This document shows, piece by piece, positions 1 to 10,345 of a stretch of DNA of 64,000 nt (position 1 is the stretch's first letter; the number at the start of each line of letters is the position of its first letter). This stretch comes from Nymphalis io (lineage: Eukaryota > Arthropoda > Insecta > Lepidoptera > Nymphalidae): the NCBI RefSeq assembly GCF_905147045.1, contig NC_065903.1:10850001-10914000 (forward strand), in the 5' to 3' direction. A program made the position numbers and the translations under genes. The notes below the pieces were generated by a model. The model had not been told where the DNA came from, searched no databases, and saw only the letters and a list, made by a program, of their open reading frames with translations.

Positions 1-1511
1 ATAAAATACAAACTTACACAATATCTAATATAACCTGCATTTGCATCGTAAACGTACGCATATTCTATTTTCAATATTGTTCAACTTGTTGTTCTATGCG
101 GTTATGCCTGACGTTATTCGCGTGGCGTGACATTAAATAGGCTTAATAAACATTAGACTATCAAAAGCAAAAATAATTTTGCAAATCCGACAGATAGGCA
201 GAGATTATCGCGTTCAAACGAACAACGACTTAGCTTTATTATATTGGTAGATTTATACGAGAAATGTCAAGTTGAGATTATTTCGACTTAGCCATGTTCT
301 GTTCTTACACTCGAATGTCAAATGTGACATCCATTCAAAATATTTATATTCAAACTGTTTTTGGCTCAATCTCTTTGATAGATAAAACTATGTCGTAATA
401 AAAAGAGATTAATTTTTAAATGTTCCTGATAATTATGAAAATTTATTTTCAATTCAATGAATTAAATTAAAACTTTTGTAAAAAAAGTCTGAATATTTTT
501 ACAGTAAAATGCATTTTTTATAACGTCAAATGCGGTTAAAATATCAAATTTAATGTAATCAAAGAGAGATTTATTTCTGTCTGTCCGCCTTACTCTTCTG
601 GCCTTCTTGGCTTAATGAAATTTGAGCCATCTCGGGCTTCGTATGATGTCCAACCTGAAGGAATCTCATATGAGATCAAACCAGAAACAGGCGCAGAACC
701 TGGAAAACTGAGACAATTATCTAACCACATGAATTATACATGTTTATATATGTAACGGTAGTATAAATACAGTAAATATCTTTATATATGCTCATGTTTT
801 TTTTTTTAACATATTTAAATATGTCGATAAAACTTTTCATATGCTATCATTAATTTGTTATCGTTTGTTTCGTTATGTGTAGCCCTAGAAACCACTCGTT
901 CTTTATAATCCTGTTTCAACTGGTCTCGAATAGTGTGTTGGTTACCAGAACCATAATTTCGGTATTCTATTTACAGACAAAATGCACTTTTGCTAAATTA
1001 AGAATAGGAAAAACGTTTTTGTTGTATACTATTTCAAACTAAGAATAAAGTTATTTTTTATTTTTTATTTTGGCGTCTATTCTGTTAATAATATTATGCT
1101 TTCAAGCATATGATTCAAAATCGTCTAGTATCTTAAAAAATATCATAAAAAAATATTTATTTTTAAATGATACTTTCATAAATCAGCAAATTATATACTT
1201 TTTATATGATGTTATGAAGTTTTACAAGAAAAATCCAAATTTTCCTTAAATTATTTTCACACATCGCTATCATAATCAAAATATAGTGATAAAATGTTTA
1301 TGAAATTTAAAACCAGAATCAAACGACTCCATGATATAAATATACTTCAATTTTTTATACGAAAGCTAATTTTATTTAACAATATTATACGCCCAGTACA
1401 GCAATATAGCAATACTTAATATTCTAGTCTGTTAAATATATATAGACTTCTGACCGATTGAGACTGAAAGCTGAAGTTTACAAACACTTGGTAAGTTTTA
1501 AGTAAGGTAAT
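1..1511. other. No recognisable feature; AT-rich
   Basis: I see no gene, tRNA or repeat family shared with the rest of the window here. A slightly more GC-rich patch at about 560-720 has no open frame of note and no second copy that I could find. Confidence 0.5.
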
Positions 1512-1810
1512 CCGAGATGGCCCAGTGGTAAGAACGCGTGAATCTTAACCGATGAACATGGGTCTGAACCCGGGCAACCTCTAAATTTTCATGTGCTTAA
1601 TTTATGTTTAATAATTCATCTCGTGCTTTTCGGTGAAGGAAAACATCGTGAGGAAACCAGAATGTGTCTAAATTCACCAAAATTCTGCCACATGTGTATT
1701 CCACCAACCCGCACTGGAGCAGAATGGTGAAATAAGCTCCAAACCTGCTCCTCAAAAAGGGGGAGGAGGCCTTAGCCTAGCAGAGGGACATTTACAGGCT
1801 GTTACTGTAA
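1512..1810 (+). mobile_element. SINE-A, full-length copy
   Basis: The copy begins with the tRNA-like head: 'gatggcccagtggtaag' contains a good pol III A box and 'gggtctgaacccggg' a slightly decayed B box. The family body follows (heads for 'catgtgcttaattt', 'aacatcgtgaggaaacc', 'gccacatgtgtattcc', 'aggaggcctta'), and the copy ends in 'aggctgttactgtaa'. Flanks 'agtaaggtaat' and 'agtaagtataat' may be a decayed target-site duplication, but this is not certain. It is non-coding and would move only with LINE enzymes. Confidence 0.85.
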
Positions 1811-2034
1811 CTAGTAAGTATAATAAGCATACTCGGTGATAAAGGGTACATTTGAGACAAAAGTTATAATAAATTCTTAAATATAGTAAATATAGCAGTC
1901 TCTGTTAAAACAGCGTGGAGAAAAAACCAGATGAAAGCGAAAGAACCTTTTTGTTAATAGGATATGACCATATTTTCACGTAACACAGATTTACGATTCC
2001 ATTCATCCAATGACAATATCCTTCATTCTCAACG

Positions 2035-2285
2035 AAGTGAAGCCAGATGTGCAGGATATATCATAGTGCTCAAGTGTGAGATAAACACAGGTGCGCCCAC
2101 TTGCTCTCGTTATCCGATGGGACGGCACTCCGATAAGTCTGGAAACTGAACGATTTCCGACGAGAGTATTGACTCTGCTAACTTCCAAATTTCGGGTTGC
2201 TACTGACAAATAACTTTTTAATGGCCAAACCCTGGGAATGACTCCAGGATTCGTCGACTAGCCTTTAAAGCTAGTCAATCACACA
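2035..2285 (-). mobile_element. SINE-C, degraded, antisense
   Basis: Read on the minus strand this follows the SINE-C order: tRNA-like 3' portion 'cagggtttggcc', 'gttatttgtcagtagcaaccc', 'ccgtcccatcggataa' and 'tgagcactatgatatatcctgc'. It shares the block 'atccgatgggacggc' with the copies at 13.6 and 22.1 kb. The A box area is deleted or decayed, and the 3' '(ATT)n' tail is not recognisable. The two chance ORFs lying across it are not genes. Confidence 0.7.
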
Positions 2286-2699
2286 CAAACACACAGTTTG
2301 AATTGACACAAACAGTCTGCCTTAATTCCGTCAGCAACGTATCTTGTGAACAATCTGTGTTTGACGTTTGTTGATTTCGTATCATAGTTCCGACATGAAT
2401 TCAATCGTTTCATTCCCCTCACAAAAGACTTACGCAAATACAATTCTATGACGAATTCAATTTCATCTTTTCTGAACTTTAATATTACAAACTGTCTTTA
2501 TCGAAATCATTTGATTGCATGGATATTTCATAGTTTAGTTCAAGCTAACATAAAAATATCATATAGTCACACTTCATATTGAAATGTCATAAATTAAATT
2601 TCTTTGTCCGTCTATTGCGATTAATTAATCTCTTAAGATGTGATGGAATATATTTTTGGCCAAATATATTTATAGTGTTAAAAAAACATTAAAGTACGT
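2286..2699. other. AT-rich spacer, no recognised feature
   Basis: After a short CA-rich run at 2280-2297, I see no recognisable repeat or gene. Confidence 0.45.
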
Positions 2700-2898
2700 A
2701 TAATAATAATAATATCCTGGGACACTATTCACACAAGGCCGTCTGATCCCAAAATAAACAGAGCTCGACTATGGAAACCAGACAACTGATGTACAACATA
2801 CACAATTTTTTTTTGTGATATTTACACCCAGACTCAGAACAAACATACATATTTATACACACAAATGTCTGTCCTGGGTGAGAATCGAATCCACGACC
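2700..2898 (-). mobile_element. SINE-D, 5'-truncated, antisense
   Basis: On the minus strand this reads from the B box side ('ggattcgattctcacccagg') through 'acagacatttgtgtg' and 'agactgggtgtaaatat'-like sequence to 'cccaggatattattatt'. The (ATT)n tail is the (TAA)n run at 2700-2713. The head upstream of the B box, including the A box, is missing, and the copy abuts a LINE-G-type tail. The 62-codon minus frame here only crosses the SINE. Confidence 0.75.
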
Positions 2899-2945
2899 GG
2901 CAAGAATTGGCAAGAAACTCAGTAGTTACTCTTTTCCAACAATTA
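2899..2945 (-). repeat. LINE-G-like 3' tail fragment
   Basis: 'ggcaagaaactcagtagtta' matches the tail segment of the LINE-G copy at about 36.68 kb ('ggcgaaagaaactcagtggg') and the fragment at 58.73 kb. Only about 45 bp remain, joined directly to SINE-D. Confidence 0.5.
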
Positions 2946-2959
2946 AGTTAGGTATGTCA

Positions 2960-3020
2960 AATAAATACAATTAAATTTATAATAATGATAATAATAATAA
3001 TATTAAATTATTATTACAAT
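2960..3020. repeat. (AAT)n microsatellite, partly self-complementary
   Basis: Runs of AAT units followed by ATT units ('aataataatatt', 'aaattattatt') give a simple repeat that can fold on itself. Confidence 0.7.
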
Positions 3021-3184
3021 TAAATTTATATATATGTATCTGGTCTGAAAAAAAACAAATACTAACTCCAAGCTGTTTTATCATATATTCTGTGTATAAT
3101 ATGACTTATTTATTTATATTTCTTTAACAAAATAATTAAATTTATTAAATCGAACAGGAGTTTCATGAATGAGGTCCGAAGCGA

Positions 3185-3308
3185 AGTTCGTATTTCACTC
3201 ATGGAATGTTGAAAACCGACTTACGGTGATACGCTATTTTGATGCACGTTACGCATCGCATATCACTTTCTGACATTTCACGATCGTGTTCTGCAGTGAG
3301 TTTCTAGT
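3185..3308 (+). repeat. L repeat, copy 1 (unclassified)
   Basis: This segment shares an ordered set of blocks with 31606-31770: 'gttgaaaaccgact', 'acgctattttga', 'cacgatcgtg' and 'cagtgagttt'. It is more CpG-rich than its surroundings. I see no tRNA boxes, terminal repeats or ORF, so its class is unknown. Confidence 0.6.
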
Positions 3309-3747
3309 TTGATCTTTTTGAGTATTTTAATATTATAATGCTATCTTCAAGAGGAACAAGGTCTATATTATCTCAAACAAGTTCACATAACGGTTTAAAT
3401 TATATTCGTGAAAAAACAAAGGGATCTATTGATTAAAAGTTCAAAGGGAATTTTATGTAAACACGCTCAAGATTAAAGGCAAAATTTGCGTCAAAATTCA
3501 AAGAACTGTCGTAATTACGTATCATTTACAGTAGAAATTATATGATAGATAAACAAAACGACGTAAACCGTTCGAAAAACTTCATTCTTACACCCATTTT
3601 TAATTAAAAATCAGTTATTTCCACGCGTCATAATGATTATATTATATTATTATTATATTAATTATTTATTTGATATGATTAACGTGCCATCTGTCTTACA
3701 TTGATAGTATTATGAAAAAAACATCACGCACGCTCACGAACGCGCCA

Positions 3748-3800
3748 AGAACTGAACAAAGTTTTAACTCAATCGGACAAACGGTGTGTGAACACATAAA
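3748..3800 (+). repeat. J repeat fragment
   Basis: 'caaagttttaactcaatcgg' followed by 'acggtgtgtgaac' parallels 'caaagtttcaagtcaatcgg' with 'gatagtgtagtagatc' at 30.93 kb. It is a short remnant of an unclassified dispersed repeat. Confidence 0.4.
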
Positions 3801-4070
3801 ATAATAATTGTATATACTCATACTTTCCGATTAGATACTTTACGAGGAAAATTTATTACAATAAAAATATATAAATTATATATAATCTGTTCCTACAAAA
3901 TGACTTTTATTTCTTGCTGAGTAAATAATCTTATATAAAAGACAAAGACAAATCAGTTCAGTAGGTAAAGTACCTTTGCCGTTTGTATGTCAACCGATTT
4001 TTGCTTTGGTAGCTATGACGTTTAAGAATTATGAAGGTTTATTGTTATTTTAGTGTTTATTTAGTGTGAT

Positions 4071-4318
4071 ATTTTACTCCTTTCTTTGTCGCACCTCCAA
4101 AGAATGGAATTCTTTACCAGCACACGTTTTCCCCTCCTCTTATAACTTGGGTTCTTTCAAAAGAGGTGTGAAGAACATTTTGCCGGCCGGCAAGACGGGG
4201 GCGGCTAGTGCAGGCCATTCTTCTCGACTGTGCTGGCCGTCGTTGCGTTTGGACTGCTACCAATTACCATCAGGTGTAGTGTAGTCATTTGCTTTCCAGT
4301 CACATATAAAAAAAAAAC
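4071..4318 (+). mobile_element. LINE-E 3' end with reverse-transcriptase C-terminus remnant
   Basis: This is a 5'-truncated non-LTR retrotransposon. The plus frame encodes RTSKEWNSLPAHVFP, then SSYNLGSFKRGVK. The W-N-x-L-P and F-K-x-x-V pattern is the usual C-terminal end of jockey/CR1-like LINE ORF2 proteins. The frame then runs into 3' UTR containing 'ttaccatcaggtgtag' and ends in 'acatat' plus poly(A). Flanks 'ttagtgtgat' (4061-4070) and 'ttagtgtcat' (4319-4328) match 9 of 10 and may be the target-site duplication. The catalytic reverse-transcriptase domain is absent, so the copy is dead. Confidence 0.8.
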
Positions 4319-4328
4319 TTAGTGTCAT

Positions 4329-5681
4329 CTTAGACTTAGTGTTAAATTTCATTTTGTTTTTTCCTCAAATTTTCAACAATGATCATCGTATAATATTAAT
4401 CACTGGTCGAGACAATAGTCCTAATGAAAACACATTCTCTAAAATTACACTATTAAGCTTCTTTTAAATGAATGTTCTACTCACTTTCTTAAATGAAATG
4501 AGCACCAGAAAATAAATCTATTAAAATGAAAAACATATCAATTTAGTGGAACATATGATGTTGTCATTTTAAGAGCCAACGGTATTCATTTATAATGAGT
4601 AATTTGTAGCTTTTGATGTACGAAAATATTGTGAAAATTAATATGGAAATTGTAGAAGGTACGTCACTGGTGCCTAATTATTTTAATTAAGGTTGTGAAT
4701 ATTTGGAAATGTTTCATGTTTTCATATCATATCATATTTATAGTTAGTTTATAGTTTCTGATTCAGAACGGGCTAGTTTACAATAAGTATTCCGCTATAT
4801 CTCATCATTATATTAAATAAATTATGCTCGAATAATTGTTGTTCAATTTTTATGATTAAGATCCTTGGATTGTTTCACATTAAGAATGCAAAGTGATTAA
4901 TCCTCAAAATTGGAAAAAAATATCGCGATACAATCAGGCTTAATTTTTATTGTAACACGTTACGTATATATTGCTCGTTTTTTAAACATTTCACTAAATT
5001 ATATAATCTTATTTATTAAGATCATTTATTTTAAGCTATGTGCAGTCATATTTATTAACACATATATCCTATAACCAAAATTAAAAAAAAAAACAAAGTA
5101 TTTCATTCAAAAATATAGATAGAAAACAAATAATTTATTTGAAATTTTAACATATAAATAAATTTAATGGATTTGTTTTATAAAAACTTTTATATTATTC
5201 AATTCACAGTCATTTGTTAATTTAAAAAAAGAATTTAATGAATTCTAAATATATATTTTTAATATTTATTAAGCGAAAAGTTAAAAAAAACAGCTTTTAA
5301 TGTAGTTAGTTGTTATACACATACTAAAGTAAGTTAATTAAACCTAATCTTTAGATAAGATTCAAATATGATGGTTAAACGTTACGTTACTACGTACACG
5401 TTACATAATCTGGTCATGACATTTTTGGGTCATTTTAAATATAATGTATTCCAGTCATGTCTTTTTCCAGTCAGGTATGTAATGGTAATTTCATTGGGGT
5501 ACGACAATAAAACAAAGTTTACCAACGTCGTTTACTTGAGAAAATAAGGTCTTCAAAAATTGCTTGCCCTTGATAATATAATAGGATACTTTACTCGAAA
5601 ACTGCCCGACCGATTTGGGTGATAAGCTTTATTCTATTGAGATAAATTTTCTTCAGCTTATAACAGGCTTTTTTGTAGCAG
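4329..5681. other. AT-rich stretch, no recognised feature
   Basis: I find only poly(A/T) runs and no shared repeat family, gene or structured motif in this 1.35 kb. Confidence 0.5.
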
Positions 5682-5820
5682 CAAGATTTAGAGCTTACAC
5701 CAAGCTGCTGAATACACATTACCGACACGTGCATTCCTCACAATGTTTTCCACCACTGCAAACACGAGATGTATACACCGCAAACATAATTCAGAAGTGC
5801 TAACCAGGAAATGAACCCGC
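5682..5820 (-). mobile_element. SINE-A, degraded antisense fragment
   Basis: 'agatttagagcttacaccaa', 'gctgctgaatacacatt', 'caatgttttccaccactgca' and 'aacacgagatg' follow the antisense order of the SINE-A body. The stretch ends near 'ggaaatgaacccgc', which is the decayed B box. The GGCC-rich 3' part is lost. Confidence 0.6.
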
Positions 5821-5867
5821 TGAATAAAAAAAAATTAATAAAAAGGTTAATTAGGTACTTAACTATA

Positions 5868-6046
5868 ATTGCACAAGTTTCCGCCCACGTCTTCGCTTGT
5901 AAGTGAGGTGGGGTACACGTAACACCTGTCCTTTTTTGTACCAATGACAACATGTGTGCAAAATAACATGATGTTGGGTTGAGTAAAAACACGTGAAAGC
6001 GTAACAAGCAAACAAACTGACTTTCGAATTTGTAATATTTATAACA
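5868..6046 (-). mobile_element. H element (Helitron-like candidate), antisense
   Basis: On the minus strand it reads 'aatattacaaattcgaaag', 'tttgtttgcttgttacgctt', 'tcacgtg', 'cacatgttgtcattggtac', 'ggacaggtgttacgtg' and 'gcgaagacgtgggcgg'. The same order is seen at 7.62-7.78 kb (minus) and 34.39-34.56 kb (plus). Better-preserved copies end 'gcgaagccg...aactagt', compatible with the Helitron CTRR-type 3' end. The class is inferred, not proven. The 89-codon minus frame here is incidental. Confidence 0.55.
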
Positions 6047-6080
6047 ATCTAAATCTTAAATTTGTAATATTTATAACAAT
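6027..6080. repeat. 22-bp direct repeat
   Basis: 'aatttgtaatatttataaca' plus 'at' occurs at 6027-6048 and again at 6059-6080, separated by 10 bp. The first copy forms the edge of the adjacent H element, so this may be an edge duplication or slippage. Confidence 0.8.
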
Positions 6081-6400
6081 AAAATCTTATAATTGTATCA
6101 TTTATTAATAAATGAAAGTTATTTATTATATTTGAAATGAAACTATTTATTTTATGTAAAGCGTAGTAACATTAATAAGCCGTGGCGTTAACATCAGAAA
6201 GTTTTGTAGTCACATAAATCGGCTTAATTTCATAAACTGTTATGTATTCTTTGTCTCCGGTACAACACAATGTCGTACCGGGAGTATCGAGTAAGTTTGA
6301 CGTATTTAATACAAATATTTGTCTAGTCAGCTTGAATCGGGACAAATATTTGTTTAGACCGAATGAAGTGTTGTTGCGGTTTGGGTATTAGTGTTTGTGA

Positions 6401-6433
6401 TGTATCCACACACACACATACAAACACACACAG
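6401..6433. repeat. CA-rich simple repeat
   Basis: Interrupted (CA)n run, 'cacacacacatacaaacaca' followed by 'caca'. It explains the Thr/His run in the overlapping short frame. Confidence 0.8.
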
Positions 6434-7367
6434 TGTCCTAGTGGAAGATGGTGTGACGATATTTACTATAAGGACTAGTATCTGCTTAGACTTTACCTGT
6501 AAACGGGGGAGTGTTTTACTTTATATCCTTTTCGTTTATGTATCGTGGATATCGGTTGAGTAATTCAGACGTAAAAGTGTAACAGACAAACTCATAGTAA
6601 GGATTTAATTGATCTTGACCTTAACTTCACTACCGATTATTTTGTTCAAATTGAACCATTAAGTATTTACTGTTGATAACGCATAAGTTATTGTTAATTT
6701 GTTTTCAGTATTTTTTTAATTATCATAGAAGAGTACTCTTTAGGATAAGGGAATATTAATTAAGATTGCTTGGCAATTTAATTTTACTATTCGTACTATA
6801 GTCACATGAATATGGTTTTTTTTGCTGTACTTTGTCAAAGAAAAAAATAATAACAAATTATATAATATACAGTTGGGACAAAGTACAAGCGGAGAAATTA
6901 TTTGTATCGATCGTTTTTGAATTGCATACTAAGATTATAAATTGTTTTTTTTATAAGTTAATAATAATTATAATCAGCTATTATAGCTTATACAATTTTT
7001 AAGAAAAACAATTATCACAAGGAAATAATCAAATCGATTACGATTCGACTAAATTTATTAATTAATGTTTTCGATGAATCGAATAGTAGTTTAAATAATT
7101 TAAATTATTTGATGTTTTGTTATCTGTATTCAATTCCGTTGTTAGCTTCTATAATTGTTTGAATTTGTTTGATTTCAATCGAGGTCGTTAACCTCAAAAT
7201 GATGTTAATTTTAAAAACATAATTTTTCTTCGTTTATATTAATTTCATGACCATCAAAGAAATCTTTTCATAGCGTTAATGAGCAATTATAAGTTTTTGC
7301 AGAAATTGTAAAATATATTGAATAAGATTTTATTCAAACAAGCTAAGAAATAACATGATATATATGA
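6434..7367. other. AT-rich stretch, no recognised feature
   Basis: I see no gene or shared repeat. A few 'aatcga/tcgatt' motifs lie at 7030-7085 ('caaatcgattacgattcgac') without a clear element around them. Confidence 0.45.
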
Positions 7368-7616
7368 CGAGCCTGTTGGCTGGGTTGGTAGATACTTGCC
7401 TTTCACGCCAAAGGTTGTGGGTTCGATTCCCACCCAGGACAGACATTTGTGTGCATGAACATGTCTGTTTGTCCTGAGTCTGGGTGTAATTATCTATATA
7501 AGTATGTATTTATAAAAGAAAAGTTGTATGTGTAGTATAATAGTTGTCTGGTTTTCATAGTACAAGCTCTGCTTAGCTTAGGTTCAGATGGCCGTGTGTG
7601 AATAATGTCCCAGGAT
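7368..7616 (+). mobile_element. SINE-D, near-complete copy
   Basis: The tRNA-like head reads 'gttggctgggttggtagata' (A-box region), 'cttgcctttcacgcc' and B box 'gggttcgattccc'. The body follows: 'cccaggacagacatttgtgt', 'gtcctgagtctgggtgtaa', 'tatataagtatgtatt', 'gttgtctggttttcatag', 'ggccgtgtgtgaataatg' and 'tcccaggatat'. The head resembles Glu/Val-type tRNA. Its poly(ATT) tail is missing, and an H element starts within a few bases. Confidence 0.85.
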
Positions 7617-7621
7617 ATGTC

Positions 7622-7778
7622 GCGTGTTTGCTTGCAAGTGAGGTGATGTACACGTAACACCTGTCCTTGCTTGTACCAATGACAACGTGTGTGCAAAATA
7701 CCATGATGGTTGAGCAGTTAAAACGTGAAAGCGTAACAAACAAGCTAACTTACTTTCTCATTTATAATATTACTTAAG
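7622..7778 (-). mobile_element. H element, antisense, abutting SINE-D
   Basis: It shares 'tgtacacgtaacacctgtcc', 'gtaccaatgacaac', 'gtgtgcaaaat' and 'acgtgaaagcgtaacaaac' with the copy at 5.87-6.05 kb. The outer 'gcgaagccg...CTAGT' end is truncated at the SINE-D junction. Confidence 0.6.
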
Positions 7779-7990
7779 ATTACCTTTGTATAGTTATAAC
7801 GTAAAAAATAAAATTGGTTTGTTTCGTTTCAACATCGAAACAGTAATGCACGAATAATAATGCACATATTGTTCGGTAACCTCCGCACGATTCACTGTAA
7901 TATTTTGTATTGATTTGTTCTGGTTTGAAGGGTCAATAAGGTGTCATTACTGGCACAAATATTAGATACAATGTTTAGGAGCACAGGTGT

Positions 7991-8295
7991 AACCGTAATA
8001 GCCTGTAATTGTCCCCCTGCTAGGCTAAATGCCTCCTCTCCATTTTTTGAGGAGAAGGTTTGGAGCTTATTCCACCACGCTGCTCCAGTGTGGGTTGCTA
8101 GAATACACATGTGGCAGAATTTCAATGAAATTAAACACATGCAGCTTTCCTCGCGATGTTTTCCTTCACTGTTAAGCACGAGATGAATTATAATCACAAA
8201 TTAAGCACATGAAAATTCGGTCGTGCTAGCCCGGGTTTGAACCCACGATCATCGGTTAAGATTCAAGCGTTCTTACCACTGAGCCATCTCGGCTT
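7991..8295 (-). mobile_element. SINE-A, full-length antisense copy
   Basis: Starting at the 3' tail ('gtaatagcctg'), it passes through 'tgaggagaaggtttggagc', 'ttattccaccacgctgctcc', 'acacatgtggcagaattt', 'agcacgagatgaattataa' and 'agcacatgaaaattcg'. It ends in the intact head complement: B box 'ggtttgaaccc' and A-box side 'ccactgagccatctcggc'. The overlapping frames on both strands (81 and 101 codons) are SINE sequence. Confidence 0.85.
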
Positions 8296-8639
8296 AGGAC
8301 GTTTACACCTGTGGTGTAAAGAGTACCTATATTTCTTAAAGGGAATTACTAATAAGTTGCTTAGTGACCGTTTAGTTAAACACTGATTTCGCTCTTTTTA
8401 TCATTATGGATAATGTTACCAATCTTTAAACTTAACACGTAACATGCTTTATTCATGGAACACAATATTCAGATACTATCGATTTTCATATTTGAAATAC
8501 TAAATCTATGCAGTAACTCAAAAGTCGTTGACATAATTTGCATCATAAATTGACACGGGTTGCGCGAAATTGATGGTTAAATATGTTTTCCTTTTGTTTG
8601 ATAACAATATAAAGCTACGAAGTATACGTACCATTCACA
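8296..8639. other. Spacer, no recognised feature
   Basis: AT-rich and unremarkable. Confidence 0.4.
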
Positions 8640-9205
8640 GATAAGTAAGAGAGCGGCGGCATAAGAGACGTCATATCTTTTGCCGTGGTATACGAGTCAT
8701 AGAAGTCAGTCGATAGAATGTTTCACATCAAACAGTGCGGGATCACCCTCACCCAGGCTCAGGCTGTCATCTTGTTACCGCTGGTTTTTTAGTGGGTTTT
8801 CCGTTGTTCGGGGCGCACTCGGTGCTTTGGACACCGGCGAGTCCCATATAGCCACCACTGTTCCCGTAGGGAAAACGCATAATCTGTTTTTCAATCGTTT
8901 AAAAAAAGGAATTGCTGCGTCAATGGCGTTGTTCGCTTCAATTGTTCATTGTGGTTATTCATCAAATTACTAATTGTCCTTAAAATTATAAAAAAATATT
9001 GCCAGCATTGTCGTAGCATAATGAGTGTGAACGTGATATAAATCGCTTTATTGCGGTAAATAACCAGTCAACGACACTCTCGTTGCCGAATACGTATACA
9101 ACGCTTTGCTTGCTGTAATTAATTTGTCGCACACAGCTAATTGTTTCAGGTAACTTGAACGCCGAACCAAATTGACGATCGAAGGGTATTTTAACCGACA
9201 AAGTT
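8640..9205. other. GC-richer segment, repeat-like or conserved, unclassified
   Basis: This segment has more G+C and CpG than its surroundings. Its left part ('gcgggatcaccctcacccag', 'ggggcgcactcggtgctttg', 'acaccggcgagtcccatat') has the feel of a dispersed retroelement segment. I could not place it in a family, and no second copy is in the window. It holds a 97-codon plus frame (8680-8973) and a 71-codon minus frame (8986-9201). Neither has recognisable motifs. Coding use is possible but unsupported. Confidence 0.4.
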
Positions 9206-9624
9206 AAAAAGGTAATTCCCTTTTATGAATATATGAAATTTAATGATTTATTTACATTTAATGATTTTTTTTTATTGTTGTCCAGATATCAGTGAATACA
9301 TAAAAAATGGTTATTATATTCTGCTAATAAAAATAAATTACTCGCGCTCTAAAAAGTACAGCGGAAGTATCAGTTAAAAAACAAAATTTTAATTCTTAAA
9401 AATATCAATTAAACTAATAATCAAAAGAGTTTCTTAGTGTAACTCTATAAAATGTCACATACATGTTTACGGAAATTGGACGTTAAACTCTGTAAATGAT
9501 GCAAGCCTTCTCCGAGTTTCAAATCATACTAATTTAACCCTTCATCTTATAATATAAGGACTAGTTTCTCATAACTTAATAGGAACATTTGATCGATATT
9601 CTGTTCAAGAGCCATCTTCATACA
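9206..9624. other. AT-rich spacer
   Basis: No gene or repeat recognised. Confidence 0.4.
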
Positions 9625-9858
9625 TTAAGTCACGTCAGTGTCAGGTTGACCCGGATCACAAATAAATGGTTGGCAAATCGATTCCTTTGTGCCGGTGTCC
9701 GCACTAATCCTCAATTTGAATAATTCATCTTCGTAGATATACCTCGGTAAGTTTTTTTGATATTTCAAATTCGAATTTGGAATTTTTATTACTTTTGCAT
9801 ATATTTGTAGTTTTTGCAGACTGTAATTTGCAGATTTTGACATTGTTGGCGTTGACAT
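9625..9858 (-). CDS. Doubtful 77-codon ORF, no known family
   Basis: A continuous minus-strand frame opens with MSTPTMSKSANY, continues Lys/Asn-rich, then has a less biased C-terminal half (EDELFKLRISADTGTKES, then QPFICDPGQP). That last half looks more protein-like than most chance frames here. I recognise no domain, signal peptide or membrane segment. Promoter, splice sites and poly(A) signal were not identified. It may be chance, a decayed transposon protein or a lost exon. Confidence 0.15.
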   Translation of the reverse strand: MSTPTMSKSANYSLQKLQIYAKVIKIPNSNLKYQKNLPRYIYEDELFKLRISADTGTKESICQPFICDPGQPDTDVT

Positions 9859-10010
9859 ATGTCAAAACATTTTCTATATAAAAAAAACATTTTATCCGTC
9901 ACGACACTCCAGGTAGACGTGAAATATGGAAATTCATGGTTACTTCAAATTACAATTAAACAAACCCACAAAAATAAAATAGAAAGAAATTATTAAAAAC
10001 AGAGTTTCGT

Positions 10011-10160
10011 TAATAAAATAAATAAATGATTGCTGCGTGTGCAGCACGCATCCTCACAGCAAGGAGCAAAAATATACGCACCTCACACACGCGAGGGAGT
10101 AAAGAGTGCCCCCAAGGGGCGAAAATGGATATTTTGAAACAAAAAAAACTATCATAAATA
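10011..10160. other. GC-richer patch with two short hairpins
   Basis: 'gctgcgtgtgcagc' (5-bp stem) and 'gccccCAAggggc' (5-bp stem) lie within 100 bp, with 'cacctcacacacgcgaggg' between them. No family is assigned. It might be the edge of a Helitron-like or other transposon, but no partner end is visible. Confidence 0.3.
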
Positions 10161-10244
10161 ATGATCATAGTTATTATAGTTATTAAATTCTTTAGACTTT
10201 TAGCTTTGGTCATACATTTATTTAAGCCAATTATGCTTACAAAG

Positions 10245-10345
10245 CATGCAGGAAACGCAAAATCGGCGAATCGAGGAAATCCTTGGGAGAGGCTTTTGCC
10301 GTTTGACGTTTTTCGGCTGATATGATGATAATGATACATAAAAAA
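10245..10345 (+). mobile_element. LINE 3' tail remnant
   Basis: 'gcgaatcgaggaaatccttg', 'ggagaggcttttgccgtttg' and 'acgtttttcggctgatatga' then 'tgataatgat' match the layout of the lepidopteran LINE 3' end 'gaggcct...gcagtgggac...ggctgatgatgatg'. The same layout, with a TTACTG tail, ends SINE-A. No coding sequence remains. Confidence 0.5.

Noticed and set aside
4190..4230. CpG-island promoter at the GC-rich 'gccggccggcaagacggggg' patch
   Set aside because: This is the 3' UTR of LINE-E and recurs at 35.8 and 49.2 kb.
7892..8197. Overlapping 101-codon (minus) and 81-codon (plus) frames
   Set aside because: Both lie across a full-length SINE-A. The peptide LKFCHMCI recurs in the SINE-A at 55.5 kb.
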